A DNA stretch of 64,000 nucleotides, taken from Actinoplanes sp. KI2. Its GTDB lineage: Bacteria; Actinomycetota; Actinomycetes; Mycobacteriales; Micromonosporaceae. Below are positions 27,941 through 39,788 of the stretch, piece after piece. The stretch covers positions 62,001-126,000 of the forward strand of contig NZ_JAOSZE010000005.1 of NCBI RefSeq assembly GCF_025630775.1, given 5' to 3'. A program made the translations under genes and the position numbers. Each line of letters starts with the position of its first letter. Within the stretch, counting starts at the first letter, position 1. Below the pieces are notes generated by a model that searched no databases, was not told where the DNA came from, and was given only the letters and a program-made list of their open reading frames with translations.

Positions 27941-30070
27941 GTGGCTGCCACAGTTCCTGCTCTCAATTGGTCCGACCTCGACCGTAAAGCGGTCGACACC
28001 GTCCGGGTGCTGGCCATGGACGCCGTGGAGAAGGCCGGCAACGGCCACCCCGGCACGGCGATGAGCCTCGCGCCGGCCGCCTACCTGCTGTTCAACCGCG
28101 TCATGCGCCACGACCCGACCGACCCGCACTGGGCCGGGCGGGACCGGTTCGTGCTCTCCGCGGGCCACTCCAGCCTCACCCTCTACATTCAGCTGTTCCT
28201 CAGTGGTTACAGCCTGTCGTTGGAGGACCTCGCCTCGCTGCGCCAGTGGGACTCGCTGACCCCGGGCCACCCGGAGTACGGCCACACGCCCGGCGTCGAG
28301 GTCACCACCGGCCCGCTGGGTCAGGGCATCGGCAACGCGGTCGGCATGGCGATGGCCACCCGGCGGGAGCGCGGCCTGTTCGACCGGGCCGCCGAGGCGG
28401 GCAGCTCGCCGTTCGACCACCACATCTACTCGATCTGCTCGGACGGCGACATCGAGGAGGGCGTCAGCCACGAGTCGAGTGCGATCGCCGCGGTGCAGAA
28501 GCTCGGCAACCTCACGGTGATCTACGACGACAACGAGATCTCGATCGAGGACGACACCCGGATCGCGAAGTGCGAGGACGTCGGCGCTCGTTACGAAGCG
28601 TACGGCTGGCACGTGCAGACCGTCGCGTGGCGTAAGGGCGACCCGGCCAAGGGCGACTACCACGAGGACGTCGAGGCGCTCTGGACCGCGATCCAGACCG
28701 CGAAGTCGGTGACCGACCGGCCGTCGTTCATCGTGCTCAAGACCATCATCGGCTGGCCGGCGCCGCACAAGCAGAACACCGGCAAGATCCACGGCTCGGC
28801 GCTGGGCGCGGACGAGGTCAAGGCCACCAAGGAAATCCTCGGCTACGACCCGAACGAGACGTTCGTCGTCGACCCCGCCGTGCTGGAGCACACCAAGAAG
28901 GCAGTCGAGCGGGGCCGCGCCACGCACGCCGAGTGGCAGAAGGCGTTCGACGCGTGGGCCGCCGCCAACCCGGACGCCAAGGCGCTCTACGACCGGCTCA
29001 TCGCCCGCAAGCTGCCCGACGGCTGGGAGAAGTCGCTTCCCGAGTTCCCCGCGGACGTCAAGGGCCTCGCCACCCGCGCCGCCTCGCAGCAGGTCCTCAA
29101 CGCTCTGGCGCCGGTGCTGCCGGAGCTGTGGGGCGGTTCGGCCGACCTGGCCGAGAGCAACAACACCACGATGAAGGGCGAGCCGTCGTTCATCCCGGCC
29201 GAGTACGCGACCAAGGACTTCCCCGGCAACGAGTACGGCCGCACGCTGCACTTCGGCATCCGCGAGCACGGCATGGGCTCGATCCTCAACGGCATCACCG
29301 TGCACGGCGCGACCCGTCCGTACGGCGGCACGTTCCTGGTCTTCAGCGACTACATGCGCGGCGCCGTCCGGCTCTCCGCGCTGATGAAGCTGCCGGTGAT
29401 CTACGTGTGGACGCACGACTCCATCGGCCTCGGCGAGGACGGCCCGACGCACCAGCCGATCGAGACGCTGTCCGCGCTGCGGGCGATCGTCGGCCTCAAC
29501 GTGGTCCGGCCGGCCGACGCCAACGAGACCTCGTACGCCTGGCGCGGCGCCCTCGAGCACACCGACTCCCCCACCGCCCTGGCCCTCTCGCGCCAGCCGG
29601 TGCCGACCTTCGACCGGTCGAAGTACGCGTCGGCCGAGGGCGTCCTCAAGGGCGGCTACGTGCTGTCCGAGGCCGCCGGCGGCGACCCGAAGGTGATTCT
29701 CATCGGGACCGGCTCCGAGGTGCAGCACTGCCTCACCGCCCAGGAGCGCCTCGAGGCGCAGGGCACCCCGACCCGGGTGGTCTCCATGCCGTGCCAGGAG
29801 TGGTTCCACGCCCAGCCGATCGCGTACCAGGAAGAAGTGATCCCTCGGGGGGTCAAGGCACGTGTAACGGTCGAGGCTGGCATTCGGATGAGCTGGGATC
29901 GCATTCTTGGAGACGCGGGCGAGCCCGTGAGCATCGAGCACTACGGCGCCAGCGCGCCCGCCAAGATCCTCTTTGAGCAGTTCGGCTTCACCGCGGACAA
30001 CGTGGTGGCAAAGGCCAACGCCGCCCTGGCCAAGGTCGGCGAGATCACCGGTCACACGACCGGTAACTGA
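27941..30070 (+). CDS. tkt: transketolase
   Basis: A 709-residue thiamine-diphosphate enzyme that moves two-carbon units between sugar phosphates. Marks: GNGHPGTAMSLAP near residue 33, LGQGIGNAVGMA near 126, the ThDP motif SDGDIEEGVSHES near 167, and LHFGIREHGMGSILNG near 430 in the pyrimidine domain, with LGEDGPTHQPIE following. GTG at 27941 with GAGGAG 12-17 bases upstream begins VAATVPALNWS. It leads the tkt-tal-zwf-opcA-pgl run of pentose phosphate genes. Confidence 0.96.
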   Translation: MAATVPALNWSDLDRKAVDTVRVLAMDAVEKAGNGHPGTAMSLAPAAYLLFNRVMRHDPTDPHWAGRDRFVLSAGHSSLTLYIQLFLSGYSLSLEDLASLRQWDSLTPGHPEYGHTPGVEVTTGPLGQGIGNAVGMAMATRRERGLFDRAAEAGSSPFDHHIYSICSDGDIEEGVSHESSAIAAVQKLGNLTVIYDDNEISIEDDTRIAKCEDVGARYEAYGWHVQTVAWRKGDPAKGDYHEDVEALWTAIQTAKSVTDRPSFIVLKTIIGWPAPHKQNTGKIHGSALGADEVKATKEILGYDPNETFVVDPAVLEHTKKAVERGRATHAEWQKAFDAWAAANPDAKALYDRLIARKLPDGWEKSLPEFPADVKGLATRAASQQVLNALAPVLPELWGGSADLAESNNTTMKGEPSFIPAEYATKDFPGNEYGRTLHFGIREHGMGSILNGITVHGATRPYGGTFLVFSDYMRGAVRLSALMKLPVIYVWTHDSIGLGEDGPTHQPIETLSALRAIVGLNVVRPADANETSYAWRGALEHTDSPTALALSRQPVPTFDRSKYASAEGVLKGGYVLSEAAGGDPKVILIGTGSEVQHCLTAQERLEAQGTPTRVVSMPCQEWFHAQPIAYQEEVIPRGVKARVTVEAGIRMSWDRILGDAGEPVSIEHYGASAPAKILFEQFGFTADNVVAKANAALAKVGEITGHTTGN

Positions 30071-30082
30071 GGGAGCAGAACC

Positions 30083-31195
30083 ATGACTGATCGGCTGGCC
30101 GAGCTCTCCGCCCAGGGTGTGGCGGTCTGGCTCGACGATCTCTCCCGGGTTCGACTGACGAGCGGCTCGCTGAAGAAGATGCTCGACGAGCAGCACGTCG
30201 TCGGTGTGACCACCAACCCCAGCATCTTCCAGAAGGCCCTCTCCGACGCCGACGCGTACGACGCCCAGGTCAAGGACCTGTCCGTGATGCGCGTCACGGT
30301 CGAGGAGGCGGTTCGCCTGATGACCGCCCAGGACGTCCGTGGCGCCTGCGACGTCGAGCGGCCGGCCTACGACGCCTCGAACGGCGTGGACGGCCGGGTC
30401 TCGATCGAGGTCGACCCCCGCAAGGCGCACGAGACCGAGAGCACCATCGCCGAGGCGAAGACGCTCTGGTGGCTCGTCGGCCGGGAGAACCTCTTCATCA
30501 AGATCCCGGCGACCCTCGAGGGCCTGCCCGCGATCACCGCGACCCTGGCCGCGGGGATCAGCGTGAACGTGACGCTGATCTTCTCGCTCGAGCGCTACCG
30601 CGCGGTCATGGAGGCGTTCCTGGCCGGCGTCGAGCAGGCCAAGGCCAACGGCCACGACATCACCAAGATCGGCTCGGTGGCGTCGTTCTTCGTCTCCCGG
30701 GTCGACACCGAAGTGGACAAGCGCCTCGAGAAGATCGGCACCGACGAGGCGAAGTCGCTGATGGGCAAGGCCGCGATCGCCAACGCGCGGCTGGCCTACG
30801 AGGCGTACGAGGAGGTCTTCGGCACCGACCGGTGGAAGGCCCTCGCCGCGGCCGGCGCGCACCCGCAGCGGCCGCTGTGGGCGTCCACGTCGACCAAGAA
30901 CCCGGACTACAAGGACACCATCTACGTCGAGGAGCTGATCGCCCCCGGGACGGTCAACACCATGCCGGAATCGGTGATCCACGCCTTCGCCGACCACGGC
31001 GAGGTCCGCGGCGACACCATCACCGGCGCGTACCCGCAGGCGCACCAGGTGATGGCCGACCTCAAGGCGGTCGGGATCGACTTCGACGACGTGGTCAAGG
31101 TCCTCGAGGACGAGGGCGTCGACAAGTTCGCGGTCAGCTGGAAGGAGCTGCTCGAAAGCGTGCACAAGTCCCTCCAGGCCGGCACCGGCGTCTGA
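30083..31195 (+). CDS. tal: transaldolase
   Basis: A 370-residue transaldolase moving three-carbon units in the non-oxidative pentose phosphate branch. The Schiff-base Lys is Lys140 in [29 protein letters not shown] near residue 41 and [13 protein letters not shown] near 160 are family motifs. Starts 12 bases after tkt with GGGAGCAG as ribosome site. Confidence 0.95.
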   Translation: MTDRLAELSAQGVAVWLDDLSRVRLTSGSLKKMLDEQHVVGVTTNPSIFQKALSDADAYDAQVKDLSVMRVTVEEAVRLMTAQDVRGACDVERPAYDASNGVDGRVSIEVDPRKAHETESTIAEAKTLWWLVGRENLFIKIPATLEGLPAITATLAAGISVNVTLIFSLERYRAVMEAFLAGVEQAKANGHDITKIGSVASFFVSRVDTEVDKRLEKIGTDEAKSLMGKAAIANARLAYEAYEEVFGTDRWKALAAAGAHPQRPLWASTSTKNPDYKDTIYVEELIAPGTVNTMPESVIHAFADHGEVRGDTITGAYPQAHQVMADLKAVGIDFDDVVKVLEDEGVDKFAVSWKELLESVHKSLQAGTGV

Positions 31196-31205
31196 CACTC
31201 CGCAT

Positions 31206-31236
31206 CGGGGTCCGCTCGATCATCGGGCGGGCCCCG
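31206..31236 (+). terminator. hairpin after tal
   Basis: CGGGGTCCGC at 31206-31215 pairs with GCGGGCCCCG at 31227-31236 (one G-U pair) around an 11-base loop; a weak T-containing tail follows. It may end or attenuate the tkt-tal transcript ahead of zwf. Confidence 0.5.
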
Positions 31237-31272
31237 TGCCTATTTCAGCTGCACACACCGAGAACTGGCAGG

Positions 31273-32799
31273 ATGGAGCACGTGGGCAATCCGCTGCGTA
31301 CCGCACAGGACCGCAGACTCCCGCGCATCCCGGAGCCCTGCGCTCTGGTGATCTTCGGGGTCACCGGTGACCTGTCCCGAAAGAAGCTCATCCCGGCCGT
31401 GTACGACCTGGCCAACCGCGGTCTGCTGCCGCCCGGTTTCGTGGTGCTGGGCTTCGCCCGCCGCGACTGGGGCGACGGCGACTTCGAGTCCCTGGCCCTC
31501 GAGGCGGCGAAGAAGGGTGCCCGGACCCCGTGGCGCGAGGAGGTGTGGCAGCGTCTGGCCGGCCAGTTCCAGTTCGTGCCCGGCTCGTTCGACGACGACG
31601 CCGCGTTCGACAACCTGGCCACCACGCTGGACGACCTGCGCGAGCGCAACGGCATCCCGGGCAACGCCGCCTTCTACTTCTCCATCCCGCCGGCCGCCTT
31701 CCCGCTGGTGCTCACCCAACTGGCCCGCACCGGCATGGCCGACAACGCCAAGTCCGGCGGCTGGCGCCGGGTGGTCGTGGAGAAGCCGTTCGGCAACGAC
31801 CTGAAGACCGCGATCTCGTTGAACCAGCTGGTCGACGAGGTCTTCACCCCGCAGGACGTCTACCGCATCGACCACTACCTGGGCAAGGAGACGGTCCAGA
31901 ACATCCTGGCCCTCCGCTTCGCGAACAGCCTGTTCGAGCCGGTGTGGAACTCCAAGTACGTGGACAGCGTGCAGATCACCATGGCCGAGGACGTCGGCAT
32001 CGGCACCCGCGCCGCGTTCTACGACTCCGCCGGCGCCGCCCGCGACGTGCTGCAGAACCATCTGCTGCAGCTGCTCGCGCTGGTCGGCATGGAAGAGCCG
32101 ACGAGCTTCGATCCGAACGAGATCCGCGCCGAGAAGCTGAAGGTGCTCAAGGCGATCAGCCTGCCCAAGGACATCGCCGCCGGCTCGGTCCGCGGCCAGT
32201 ACCTGCAGGGCTGGGTGGCCGGCGAGCGCGCCGTGGGATACCTCGAGGAGAAGGACATCCCGTCCGACTCCACCACCGAGACGTACGTCGCGGTCCGCCT
32301 CGGCATCCAGAACAGACGCTGGGCGGAGGTCCCGTTCTACGTGCGCGTCGGCAAGCGGATGCCGCGCCGGGTCACCGAGATCGCGATCCTCTTCAAACGC
32401 GCCCCGCACCTGCCGTTCGACCCGGCCGACGTCGAGATGCTCGGCAACAACCAGCTGGTCATCCGGGTCCAGCCGGACGAGGGCGTGGTCCTCAAGTTCG
32501 GCTCCAAGGTGCCCGGCACCACGATGGAGGTCCGCGACATCGCGATGGACTTCCAGTACGGCGAGGCGTTCACCGAGTCCAGCCCGGAGGCGTACGAGCG
32601 GCTCGTGCTCGACGTGCTGGTCGGCGACCGCACCCTGTTCCCGGACGCGGCCGAGGTCGAGCAGTCGTGGCGGGTCATCGACCCGCTCGAGGCCGCGTGG
32701 GCGGACACCAAGCCGGAGCCGTACCGGGCCGGCGAGTGGGGCCCGCGGGCGTCGGACGAGATGCTGGCCCGCGAGGGTCGCGCGTGGAGGCGAGCATGA
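31273..32799 (+). CDS. zwf: glucose-6-phosphate dehydrogenase
   Basis: A 508-residue NADP-type enzyme that opens the oxidative pentose phosphate pathway. The nucleotide-binding motif is IFGVTGDLSRKKLIPAVYDL near residue 27, and the active site is YRIDHYLGKETVQN near 197, with catalytic His following. ATG at 31273; a GTG three codons later is possible. The stop overlaps the opcA start by four bases. Confidence 0.96.
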   Translation: MEHVGNPLRTAQDRRLPRIPEPCALVIFGVTGDLSRKKLIPAVYDLANRGLLPPGFVVLGFARRDWGDGDFESLALEAAKKGARTPWREEVWQRLAGQFQFVPGSFDDDAAFDNLATTLDDLRERNGIPGNAAFYFSIPPAAFPLVLTQLARTGMADNAKSGGWRRVVVEKPFGNDLKTAISLNQLVDEVFTPQDVYRIDHYLGKETVQNILALRFANSLFEPVWNSKYVDSVQITMAEDVGIGTRAAFYDSAGAARDVLQNHLLQLLALVGMEEPTSFDPNEIRAEKLKVLKAISLPKDIAAGSVRGQYLQGWVAGERAVGYLEEKDIPSDSTTETYVAVRLGIQNRRWAEVPFYVRVGKRMPRRVTEIAILFKRAPHLPFDPADVEMLGNNQLVIRVQPDEGVVLKFGSKVPGTTMEVRDIAMDFQYGEAFTESSPEAYERLVLDVLVGDRTLFPDAAEVEQSWRVIDPLEAAWADTKPEPYRAGEWGPRASDEMLAREGRAWRRA

Positions 32800-33809
32800 T
32801 CGGGTTGTGGGACACCACCGGCAACGAGGTCGTCAAGGCGCTCGCGGCCGAGCGGCGCAGCGCCGGCGGCGTGGCCTCCGGGCTCGCCCTGACCCTGGTC
32901 GCCGTGGTGGAGGAGAAGAAGGTCCGGGAGGCCGAGGCGGCCGCCACCATCGCGGCGGCGGCCCACCCGTGCCGCCTGCTCATCGTGGTCCGCTCCGACC
33001 TGGAGGGCCGCAGCCGGCTGGACGCCGAGATCGTCGTGGGCGGCCGGCTGGGGCCGGCCGAGGCGGTCGTCATGCGGATGTACGGGCGGCTCGCCCTGCA
33101 CGCCGAGTCGGTCGTCATGCCGCTGCTCGCCCCGGACGTTCCGGTGGTCACCTGGTGGCACGAGGAACCGCCGGACGTGATCGCCAACGACTTCCTGGGC
33201 GTCGTCGCCGACCGGCGGATCACCGACTCGGCGCAGGCCCCCGATCCGGTGGCGGCCCTGCGGCAGCGGGCGCAGGACTACGCCTCCGGCGACACCGACC
33301 TGACCTGGACCAGGATCACGCTGTGGCGCACGCTCGTGGCCGGCGCCTTCGACACCACCGAGGAGCGGGTCGTCGGCGCCACCATCGTGGCACCTGAGAA
33401 GGACCCGACCGCGGCGCTGATGAAGGGCTGGCTGCAGTCCCGCCTCGGGATCGTCCCGACGTGGGAGTTCACCGACCGGGCCCCGCGGATGCACTCGGTC
33501 GAGCTGCAGTGCGCCAACGGCGACTGCGTGCGGGTCACCCGGGAGGAGAACACCGCGCTGTTCAGCCGCACCGGGCAGGAGGACCGCTACATGCCGCTGC
33601 CGAAGCGGCCGGTCGGCGACGAGCTCGCCGAGGAGCTGCGCCGGCTGGACGCCGACCAGATCTACGCCGAGGCGCTCGGCGCGCTGGCCGGGGTCTCCGA
33701 CCTCGACAAGAGGCCGCCCATGCGGGTGCACGTCTGGAAGGATCCGGCCCTGGCCGCCCGCGCGAACGACGCCGGCGCCATGGCCGGCCCGGGCGGTTCG
33801 GCCGCCTAG
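32796..33809 (+). CDS. opcA: glucose-6-phosphate dehydrogenase assembly protein OpcA
   Basis: A 337-residue OpcA, the partner that tunes redox control and activity of G6PDH in actinomycetes and cyanobacteria. The middle carries VVTWWHEEPPDVIANDFLG near residue 117 and the C-terminal domain HSVELQCANGDCVRVTR near 233. ATGA overlap with zwf supports equal expression. Confidence 0.92.
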   Translation: MIGLWDTTGNEVVKALAAERRSAGGVASGLALTLVAVVEEKKVREAEAAATIAAAAHPCRLLIVVRSDLEGRSRLDAEIVVGGRLGPAEAVVMRMYGRLALHAESVVMPLLAPDVPVVTWWHEEPPDVIANDFLGVVADRRITDSAQAPDPVAALRQRAQDYASGDTDLTWTRITLWRTLVAGAFDTTEERVVGATIVAPEKDPTAALMKGWLQSRLGIVPTWEFTDRAPRMHSVELQCANGDCVRVTREENTALFSRTGQEDRYMPLPKRPVGDELAEELRRLDADQIYAEALGALAGVSDLDKRPPMRVHVWKDPALAARANDAGAMAGPGGSAA

Positions 33810-33824
33810 CTCCACCGTCAGCAG

Positions 33825-33851
33825 GGCCGCCCGCCGCACGGTGGGCGGCCC
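33825..33851 (+). terminator. hairpin between opcA and pgl
   Basis: A perfect nine-base stem, GGGCCGCCC (33825-33833) and GGGCGGCCC (33843-33851), lies after the opcA stop. The tail is only TTCGCCT, so it may be a pause or mRNA-stability structure rather than a full terminator. Confidence 0.5.
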
Positions 33852-33870
33852 TTCGCCTCAGGAGGCACAT

Positions 33871-34587
33871 GTGAGCAAGACCCTGGTCGTGGTGGTACCC
33901 GACGCGGACGTTCTCGCCGCCACAGTGGCGTCGCGACTCGTCGCCAAGATCGTGGACGCGCAGGCCGAGCGCGGCGCGGCGAGCGTCGTGCTGACCGGCG
34001 GCCGGATCGCCGCGAAGGTGCTGCGCACGGTCAAGGACCTGCCGGCCGCGCGGGCGATCGACTGGTCGACCGTGGACCTGTGGTGGGGCGACGAGCGGTT
34101 CCTGCCGGCCGGCGACCCGGACCGCAACGAAACCCAGGCGCGCGAGGCGCTGCTGGACGCGCTGCCGCTCGATCCCGCCCGGGTGCACCCGATGCCCGCC
34201 TCGGACGGCCCGGACGGCGACAACGCGGAGGCGGCGGCCGCCCGCTACGCCGCCGAGCTGAGGACGCCGTTCGACGTGCTCATGCTCGGCGTCGGCGAGG
34301 ACGGACACGTCGCGTCGCTCTTCCCCGAGCACCCGGTCCTCAACGAGGCCGGGCAGGCCACGGCCGCGGTGCACAACAGCCCGAAACCGCCGCCCACCCG
34401 GATCACGCTGACGATGCCCACCATCCAGAGCGCCGACGAGGTGTGGCTGGTCGCCGCCGGGCCGGACAAGACCGACTCGGTCGGCGCGGCCCTGAACGGC
34501 GACAAGACCAAGCCGGCCGCACACGCCACCGGCACGTCGCGCACCTATTGGCTGCTCGACCGCGCCGCAGCCGCCAAGATCCCGTAA
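33871..34587 (+). CDS. pgl: 6-phosphogluconolactonase
   Basis: A 238-residue DevB/Pgl-type enzyme that hydrolyses 6-phosphogluconolactone, the step after G6PDH. Visible motifs: SVVLTGGRIAAKVL near residue 34, VDLWWGDERFLPAGDPDRN near 68 and LMLGVGEDGHVASLFPEH near 139 with the catalytic-site His. GTG at 33871 has AGGAGG seven bases upstream. Converges on rbpA with seven bases between stops. Confidence 0.94.
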   Translation: MSKTLVVVVPDADVLAATVASRLVAKIVDAQAERGAASVVLTGGRIAAKVLRTVKDLPAARAIDWSTVDLWWGDERFLPAGDPDRNETQAREALLDALPLDPARVHPMPASDGPDGDNAEAAAARYAAELRTPFDVLMLGVGEDGHVASLFPEHPVLNEAGQATAAVHNSPKPPPTRITLTMPTIQSADEVWLVAAGPDKTDSVGAALNGDKTKPAAHATGTSRTYWLLDRAAAAKIP

Positions 34588-34594
34588 GAAGGCG

Positions 34595-34936
34595 TCACTC
34601 GCCGCGGCGCTGGCGAACCTTGGCCAGCGCCTCGGCGAGGATCTTCGCCCCGTCCTCCGCGGAGCGGCGCTCCTTGACGTAGGCCAGGTGTGACTTGTAC
34701 GGCTCGACGCGCAGCCGGCCGGGCGGGTTCTCCCCGTCCAGGCCCGCGGGCTGACCACAGCGCGGGCAGTCCCACGTCTCCGGCGCCGGGGCCTCGGCCG
34801 CGAACTTGATCTGGCTGGCGTGCCCGGCCGCGCAGAAGTAGACCACCTCCCGGCGCGGGGCGGGTTCGCTGCGCTCGTCGGGGCGCATCGGGCTGGACCC
34901 GACGCGGCTGCCGCGGATCGCACTGCCACTGGACAC
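34595..34936 (-). CDS. rbpA: RNA polymerase-binding protein RbpA
   Basis: A 113-residue actinobacterial transcription factor that binds RNA polymerase and the principal sigma factor and stabilises open complexes. The zinc-binding core VVYFCAAGHASQIKF ... TWDCPRCGQPAG gives the Cys-His-Cys-Cys ligands; the C-terminal sigma-interacting part includes KSHLAYVKERRSAEDG. The N-terminal tail has GSRVGSSPMRPDERSE. GTG at 34936 with AGGAGT upstream fixes the start. Confidence 0.94.
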   Translation of the reverse strand: MSSGSAIRGSRVGSSPMRPDERSEPAPRREVVYFCAAGHASQIKFAAEAPAPETWDCPRCGQPAGLDGENPPGRLRVEPYKSHLAYVKERRSAEDGAKILAEALAKVRQRRGE

Positions 34937-34989
34937 GGACGTCACTCCTGTCTCGAGGGGCGTTGGTGAGAAGACCACAAAAGCAGGCG

Positions 34990-35026
34990 AAAAACGCCGC
35001 GCGCCCGGCTGAACCGGACGCGCGGC
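34990..35026 (-). terminator. intrinsic terminator after secG
   Basis: On the minus strand a 13-base stem (GCCGCGCGTCCGG pairing with CCGGGCGCGCGGC, loop TTCAG) is followed by TTTTT at 34994-34990. It ends the gap-pgk-tpiA-secG transcript and separates it from rbpA. Confidence 0.85.
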
Positions 35027-35050
35027 AGATTCTACGACTATTACCGTCGG

Positions 35051-35320
35051 TCAGGAAGCAGGCAGGGCCAGGCGCAGCCAGAGTCCCAGCCCGACGATGC
35101 ACGCGAACCACACGATGCCGACCAGCACGGTGTAGCGGTCGAGGTTTTTCTCCGCCACCGAGGAACCCGCCAGGCTGGACGTGACGCCGCCGCCGAACAT
35201 GCTCGACATGCCGCCGCCCTTGCCGCGATGCAGCAGGATCAGCAGGGTCAGCAGAATGCTGGTGATCACCAGCAACACGATCAACGTGTACGCGAACCAC
35301 ATCGGCATGATCGGGTTCAT
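35051..35320 (-). CDS. secG: preprotein translocase subunit SecG
   Basis: An 89-residue membrane protein of the SecYEG channel with two helices: about residues 6-27 (WFAYTLIVLLVITSILLTLL) and 64-84, and the Gly-rich linker KGGGMSSMFGGGVTSSLAGS between them. ATG at 35320 with AGAGGA upstream. Linked to tpiA as in many Gram-positive genomes. Confidence 0.93.
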   Translation of the reverse strand: MNPIMPMWFAYTLIVLLVITSILLTLLILLHRGKGGGMSSMFGGGVTSSLAGSSVAEKNLDRYTVLVGIVWFACIVGLGLWLRLALPAS

Positions 35321-35356
35321 TCCTCTCGAGGGACAGATTGCGCCCCAACAATAGCG

Positions 35357-35387
35357 GGTGCCCGGCCACGCTCGGCGACCGGGCACC
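35357..35387 (-). terminator. hairpin between tpiA and secG
   Basis: A perfect nine-base stem GGTGCCCGG (35357-35365) with CCGGGCACC (35379-35387) lies between the tpiA stop and secG start. The T-content after it is low (CGCTATTGTT), so partial termination or mRNA protection is more likely than a full stop. Confidence 0.5.
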
Positions 35388-35396
35388 ACAGCGTGC

Positions 35397-36182
35397 TCAG
35401 CGGGTGACGTGCTCCCGGAACCGGACGATCGAGGCGAACTCCTCGGCGTCCAGCGACGCGCCGCCGACCAGGGCGCCGTCGATGTCCGGCTGCGACATGA
35501 TCGCGGCGATGTTGCCGGACTTCACCGATCCGCCGTACTGGATGCGCACGACGTCGGCGACCTCCTTGCCGTAGAGCTCGGCGACGCACGACCGGATCGC
35601 GCCGCACACCTCCTGGGCGTCCTCCGGCGTCGCGGTCTTGCCGGTGCCGATCGCCCAGACCGGCTCGTACGCGATGACCAGCTTCTTCACCTGCTCGGCG
35701 GTGAGCGACTCGAGCCCGGCGGTGACCTGGTTCGCGCAGTGCTCGACGTGCCCGCCGGCCTCCCGCACCTCCAGGCCCTCGCCCACGCACAGGATCGGCG
35801 TGAGCTCGTTCCGGAAAGCGGCACGCACCTTCGCGTTGACCAGCGCGTCGTCCTCGTTGTGGTACTCACGCCGCTCGGAGTGCCCGGCGAGCACGTACGA
35901 GCAGTTGAGCTTGGCGAGCATGCCGCCCGAGATGTCGCCGGTGTAGGCGCCCTTCTCGTGCGGCGAGAGGTCCTGCGCGCCCAGGCCGAGCTGCAGCTTG
36001 TCGCCGTCGATCACGGTCTGCACGGTGCGCAGGGCCGTGAACGGCGGCACCACGACCACCTCGACGTCGGTGAGCTGCTGCTCGGTGAGGCTGGCCGCCA
36101 GCTTCTGCACCAGGAGGTTGGCCTCGAGGTGGTTGACGGTCATCTTCCAGTTGCCGGCGATGATCGGACGACGGTCACTCAT
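35397..36182 (-). CDS. tpiA: triosephosphate isomerase
   Basis: A 261-residue TIM-barrel enzyme. The substrate Lys is in [14 protein letters not shown], catalytic His in [11 protein letters not shown], catalytic Glu in [16 protein letters not shown], and phosphate loop YGGSVKSGN. Overlaps the pgk stop by one base (TGATG). Confidence 0.96.
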   Translation of the reverse strand: MSDRRPIIAGNWKMTVNHLEANLLVQKLAASLTEQQLTDVEVVVVPPFTALRTVQTVIDGDKLQLGLGAQDLSPHEKGAYTGDISGGMLAKLNCSYVLAGHSERREYHNEDDALVNAKVRAAFRNELTPILCVGEGLEVREAGGHVEHCANQVTAGLESLTAEQVKKLVIAYEPVWAIGTGKTATPEDAQEVCGAIRSCVAELYGKEVADVVRIQYGGSVKSGNIAAIMSQPDIDGALVGGASLDAEEFASIVRFREHVTR

Positions 36183-37378
36183 CAGTTCTCCAGAGCTTCG
36201 ACGCCGGGCAGCTTCTTGCCCTCGAGGTATTCGAGGGAGGCACCGCCACCGGTGGAGATGTGCCCGAAGGCCGACTCGTCGAGGCCGAGCGTGCGCACGG
36301 CCGCGGCCGAGTCGCCGCCGCCGACCACCGAGAAGCCGTCGATCTTGGTGATGGCCTCGGCGACGCCCCGGGTGCCGGCCGCGAACGGCGCGAGCTCGAA
36401 GACGCCCATCGGGCCGTTCCAGAAGACGGTCTTGGCGCCCGCGATCGCCTCGGCGAACAGCGCCGTCGATCTGGGTCCGATGTCCAGGCCGAGACGGTCA
36501 GAAGGAATGTCCGAGACATCCACCGTGTCGAAGGAGGCGTCCGCCGAGAACTCGGTCGCCGCAACCACGTCCACCGGCAGGACAATTCGCCCACCCGCCT
36601 GCGACAAGAGCGACGAGCAGGTGTCGACCATCTCCTCCTCGAGCAGAGACTTGCCGACCTCGTGCCCCTGAGCCTTCAGGAACGTGAAGCACATGCCGCC
36701 GCCGACCAGCAGCTTGTCCACCTTCGGCAGCAGCGCCTGGATCACCGCGAGCTTGTCGGACACCTTCGAGCCGCCGAGCACCACCACGTACGGCTGCTCC
36801 GGGCTCTCCGAGACGCGCCGGAGCACCTCGACCTCGCGCAGCACCAGCCCGCCCGCGTAGTGCGGGAGAATGGCCGGCACGTCGAAGACCGAGGCGTGCT
36901 TCCGGTGCACCGCGCCAAATGCGTCATCCACGTAGAAGTCAGCAAATTTCGCCAACTCTCCCGCAAAAGCGGCACGTTCCGCGTCGTCCTTCGAGGTCTC
37001 CCCCGCGTTGAAGCGAAGGTTCTCCAGCAGGAGCACGTCGCCGTCGTTCAAAGCGGCGACGGCCGCGGTGGCGGAAGCGCCGACCGTGTCGGCCGCGAAG
37101 ACCACCGGCGTGCCGAGCAGCTCACCGAGCCGCGTGGCGACGGGCGAGAGCGTGTACTTGGGGTCCGGCGCGCCCTTCGGGCGGCCGAGGTGCGACATGA
37201 CGATCACACGCGCACCGGCGTCACGCAGCGCGACCAGGGTCGGCAGCACCGCCCGGGCCCGCCCGTCGTCGGTGATGACGCCCGGTTTGTTCTTGTCGAA
37301 CGGGACGTTCAGGTCGGCGCGCACGAGCACGCGCCGACCCGAGACACCCTCGCCGAGCAGGTCGTCGAGAGTCTTCAC
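36182..37378 (-). CDS. pgk: phosphoglycerate kinase
   Basis: A 398-residue kinase making ATP from 1,3-bisphosphoglycerate. N-terminal [28 protein letters not shown], and C-terminal ATP-site [15 protein letters not shown] are all intact. The gap-pgk gap is six bases. Confidence 0.96.
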   Translation of the reverse strand: MKTLDDLLGEGVSGRRVLVRADLNVPFDKNKPGVITDDGRARAVLPTLVALRDAGARVIVMSHLGRPKGAPDPKYTLSPVATRLGELLGTPVVFAADTVGASATAAVAALNDGDVLLLENLRFNAGETSKDDAERAAFAGELAKFADFYVDDAFGAVHRKHASVFDVPAILPHYAGGLVLREVEVLRRVSESPEQPYVVVLGGSKVSDKLAVIQALLPKVDKLLVGGGMCFTFLKAQGHEVGKSLLEEEMVDTCSSLLSQAGGRIVLPVDVVAATEFSADASFDTVDVSDIPSDRLGLDIGPRSTALFAEAIAGAKTVFWNGPMGVFELAPFAAGTRGVAEAITKIDGFSVVGGGDSAAAVRTLGLDESAFGHISTGGGASLEYLEGKKLPGVEALEN

Positions 37379-37384
37379 GATGCG

Positions 37385-38747
<1,363 letters not shown>

Positions 38748-39728
38748 TCAGCAAGCGAGCATCTCCGGCGTGACTGCGGCCTCGGTGTCCGGGATGCCCA
38801 GGTCGCGGGCCCGCTTGTCGGCCAGCGCCAGCAGCCGGCGGATCCGGCCCGCGATCGCGTCCTTGGTCAGCGGCGGGTCGGCGAGCGCGCCCAGCTCCTC
38901 CAGCGAGGCCTGCCGGTGCTCCAGCCGCAGCTGGCCGGCCGAGGTCAGGTGGTTCGGCGCCTCGTCGGAGAGGATCTCCAGCGCGCGGGTGACCCGGGCG
39001 GCGGCGGCCACCGCGGCGCGGGCCGAGCGGCGCAGGTTGGCGTCGTCGAAGTTGGCCAGCCGGTTGGCCGTCGCCCGCACCTCGCGGCGCACCCGGCGCT
39101 CCTCCCAGGCCAGCACGCTGGCGTGCGCCCCGATCCGGGTGAGCAGCGCGGCGATCGCGTCGCCGTCCTTGATCACCACCCGGTCGACGCCGCGGACCTC
39201 ACGCTCCTTCGCGGTGATCCCGATCCGGCGGGCGGCGCCGCGCAGCGCGAGCGCGGCCTCCGGACCCGGGCAGGTGATCTCCAGGGCGCTGGACCGGCCC
39301 GGCTCGGTGAGCGAGCCGTGCGCCATGAAGGCGCCCCGCCAGGCCGCTACGGCGCAGCACACGTTGGCCGACACGACGTGCGGCGGCAGGCCGCGCACCG
39401 GGCGCCCGCGCACGTCCAGCAGGCCGGTCTGGCGCGCGAGGGCCTCGCCGTCCTTGACGATCCGCACGATGTAGTGGCTGCCCTTGCGCAGGCCGCCGCT
39501 GGCCAGCACGTGCACCTCGCTGGGGTAGCCGTACACGTCGGCGATCTCGCGGCGCAGCCGGCGGGCCACCGCGCCGGTGTCGAGCTCGGCCTCCACCACC
39601 ACCCGGCCGGACACGATGTGCAGGCCGCCGGCGAACCGCAGCAGCGCCGCCATCTCCGCGCGGCGGCAGCACGGCTTGGGCACATCGACCCGGCTCAGCT
39701 CGTCCTTGACCGCTGCCGTCATAGCCAT
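38748..39728 (-). CDS. whiA: sporulation/division regulator WhiA
   Basis: A 326-residue WhiA, which in actinomycetes activates sporulation septation genes with WhiB. The N-terminal domain resembles LAGLIDADG homing-endonuclease folds ([20 protein letters not shown]), and the C-terminal HTH is [20 protein letters not shown]. It is followed by gap and preceded by yvcK and rapZ, the conserved order. Confidence 0.95.
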   Translation of the reverse strand: MAMTAAVKDELSRVDVPKPCCRRAEMAALLRFAGGLHIVSGRVVVEAELDTGAVARRLRREIADVYGYPSEVHVLASGGLRKGSHYIVRIVKDGEALARQTGLLDVRGRPVRGLPPHVVSANVCCAVAAWRGAFMAHGSLTEPGRSSALEITCPGPEAALALRGAARRIGITAKEREVRGVDRVVIKDGDAIAALLTRIGAHASVLAWEERRVRREVRATANRLANFDDANLRRSARAAVAAAARVTRALEILSDEAPNHLTSAGQLRLEHRQASLEELGALADPPLTKDAIAGRIRRLLALADKRARDLGIPDTEAAVTPEMLAC

Positions 39729-39788
39729 CGTGTTGTCACCTCATGCGCCGGATCTTCAAAAGTTGGTGCCGCACTACTACGCCACTGC

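Noticed and set aside
27899..31198. Open frame of about 1,100 codons opposite tkt and tal
   Set aside because: Antisense shadow; both forward genes are unmistakable.
35357..35387. Full terminator splitting tpiA from secG
   Set aside because: Stem is perfect but no T-run follows, so the stronger terminator after secG (34990-35026) is taken as the operon end.
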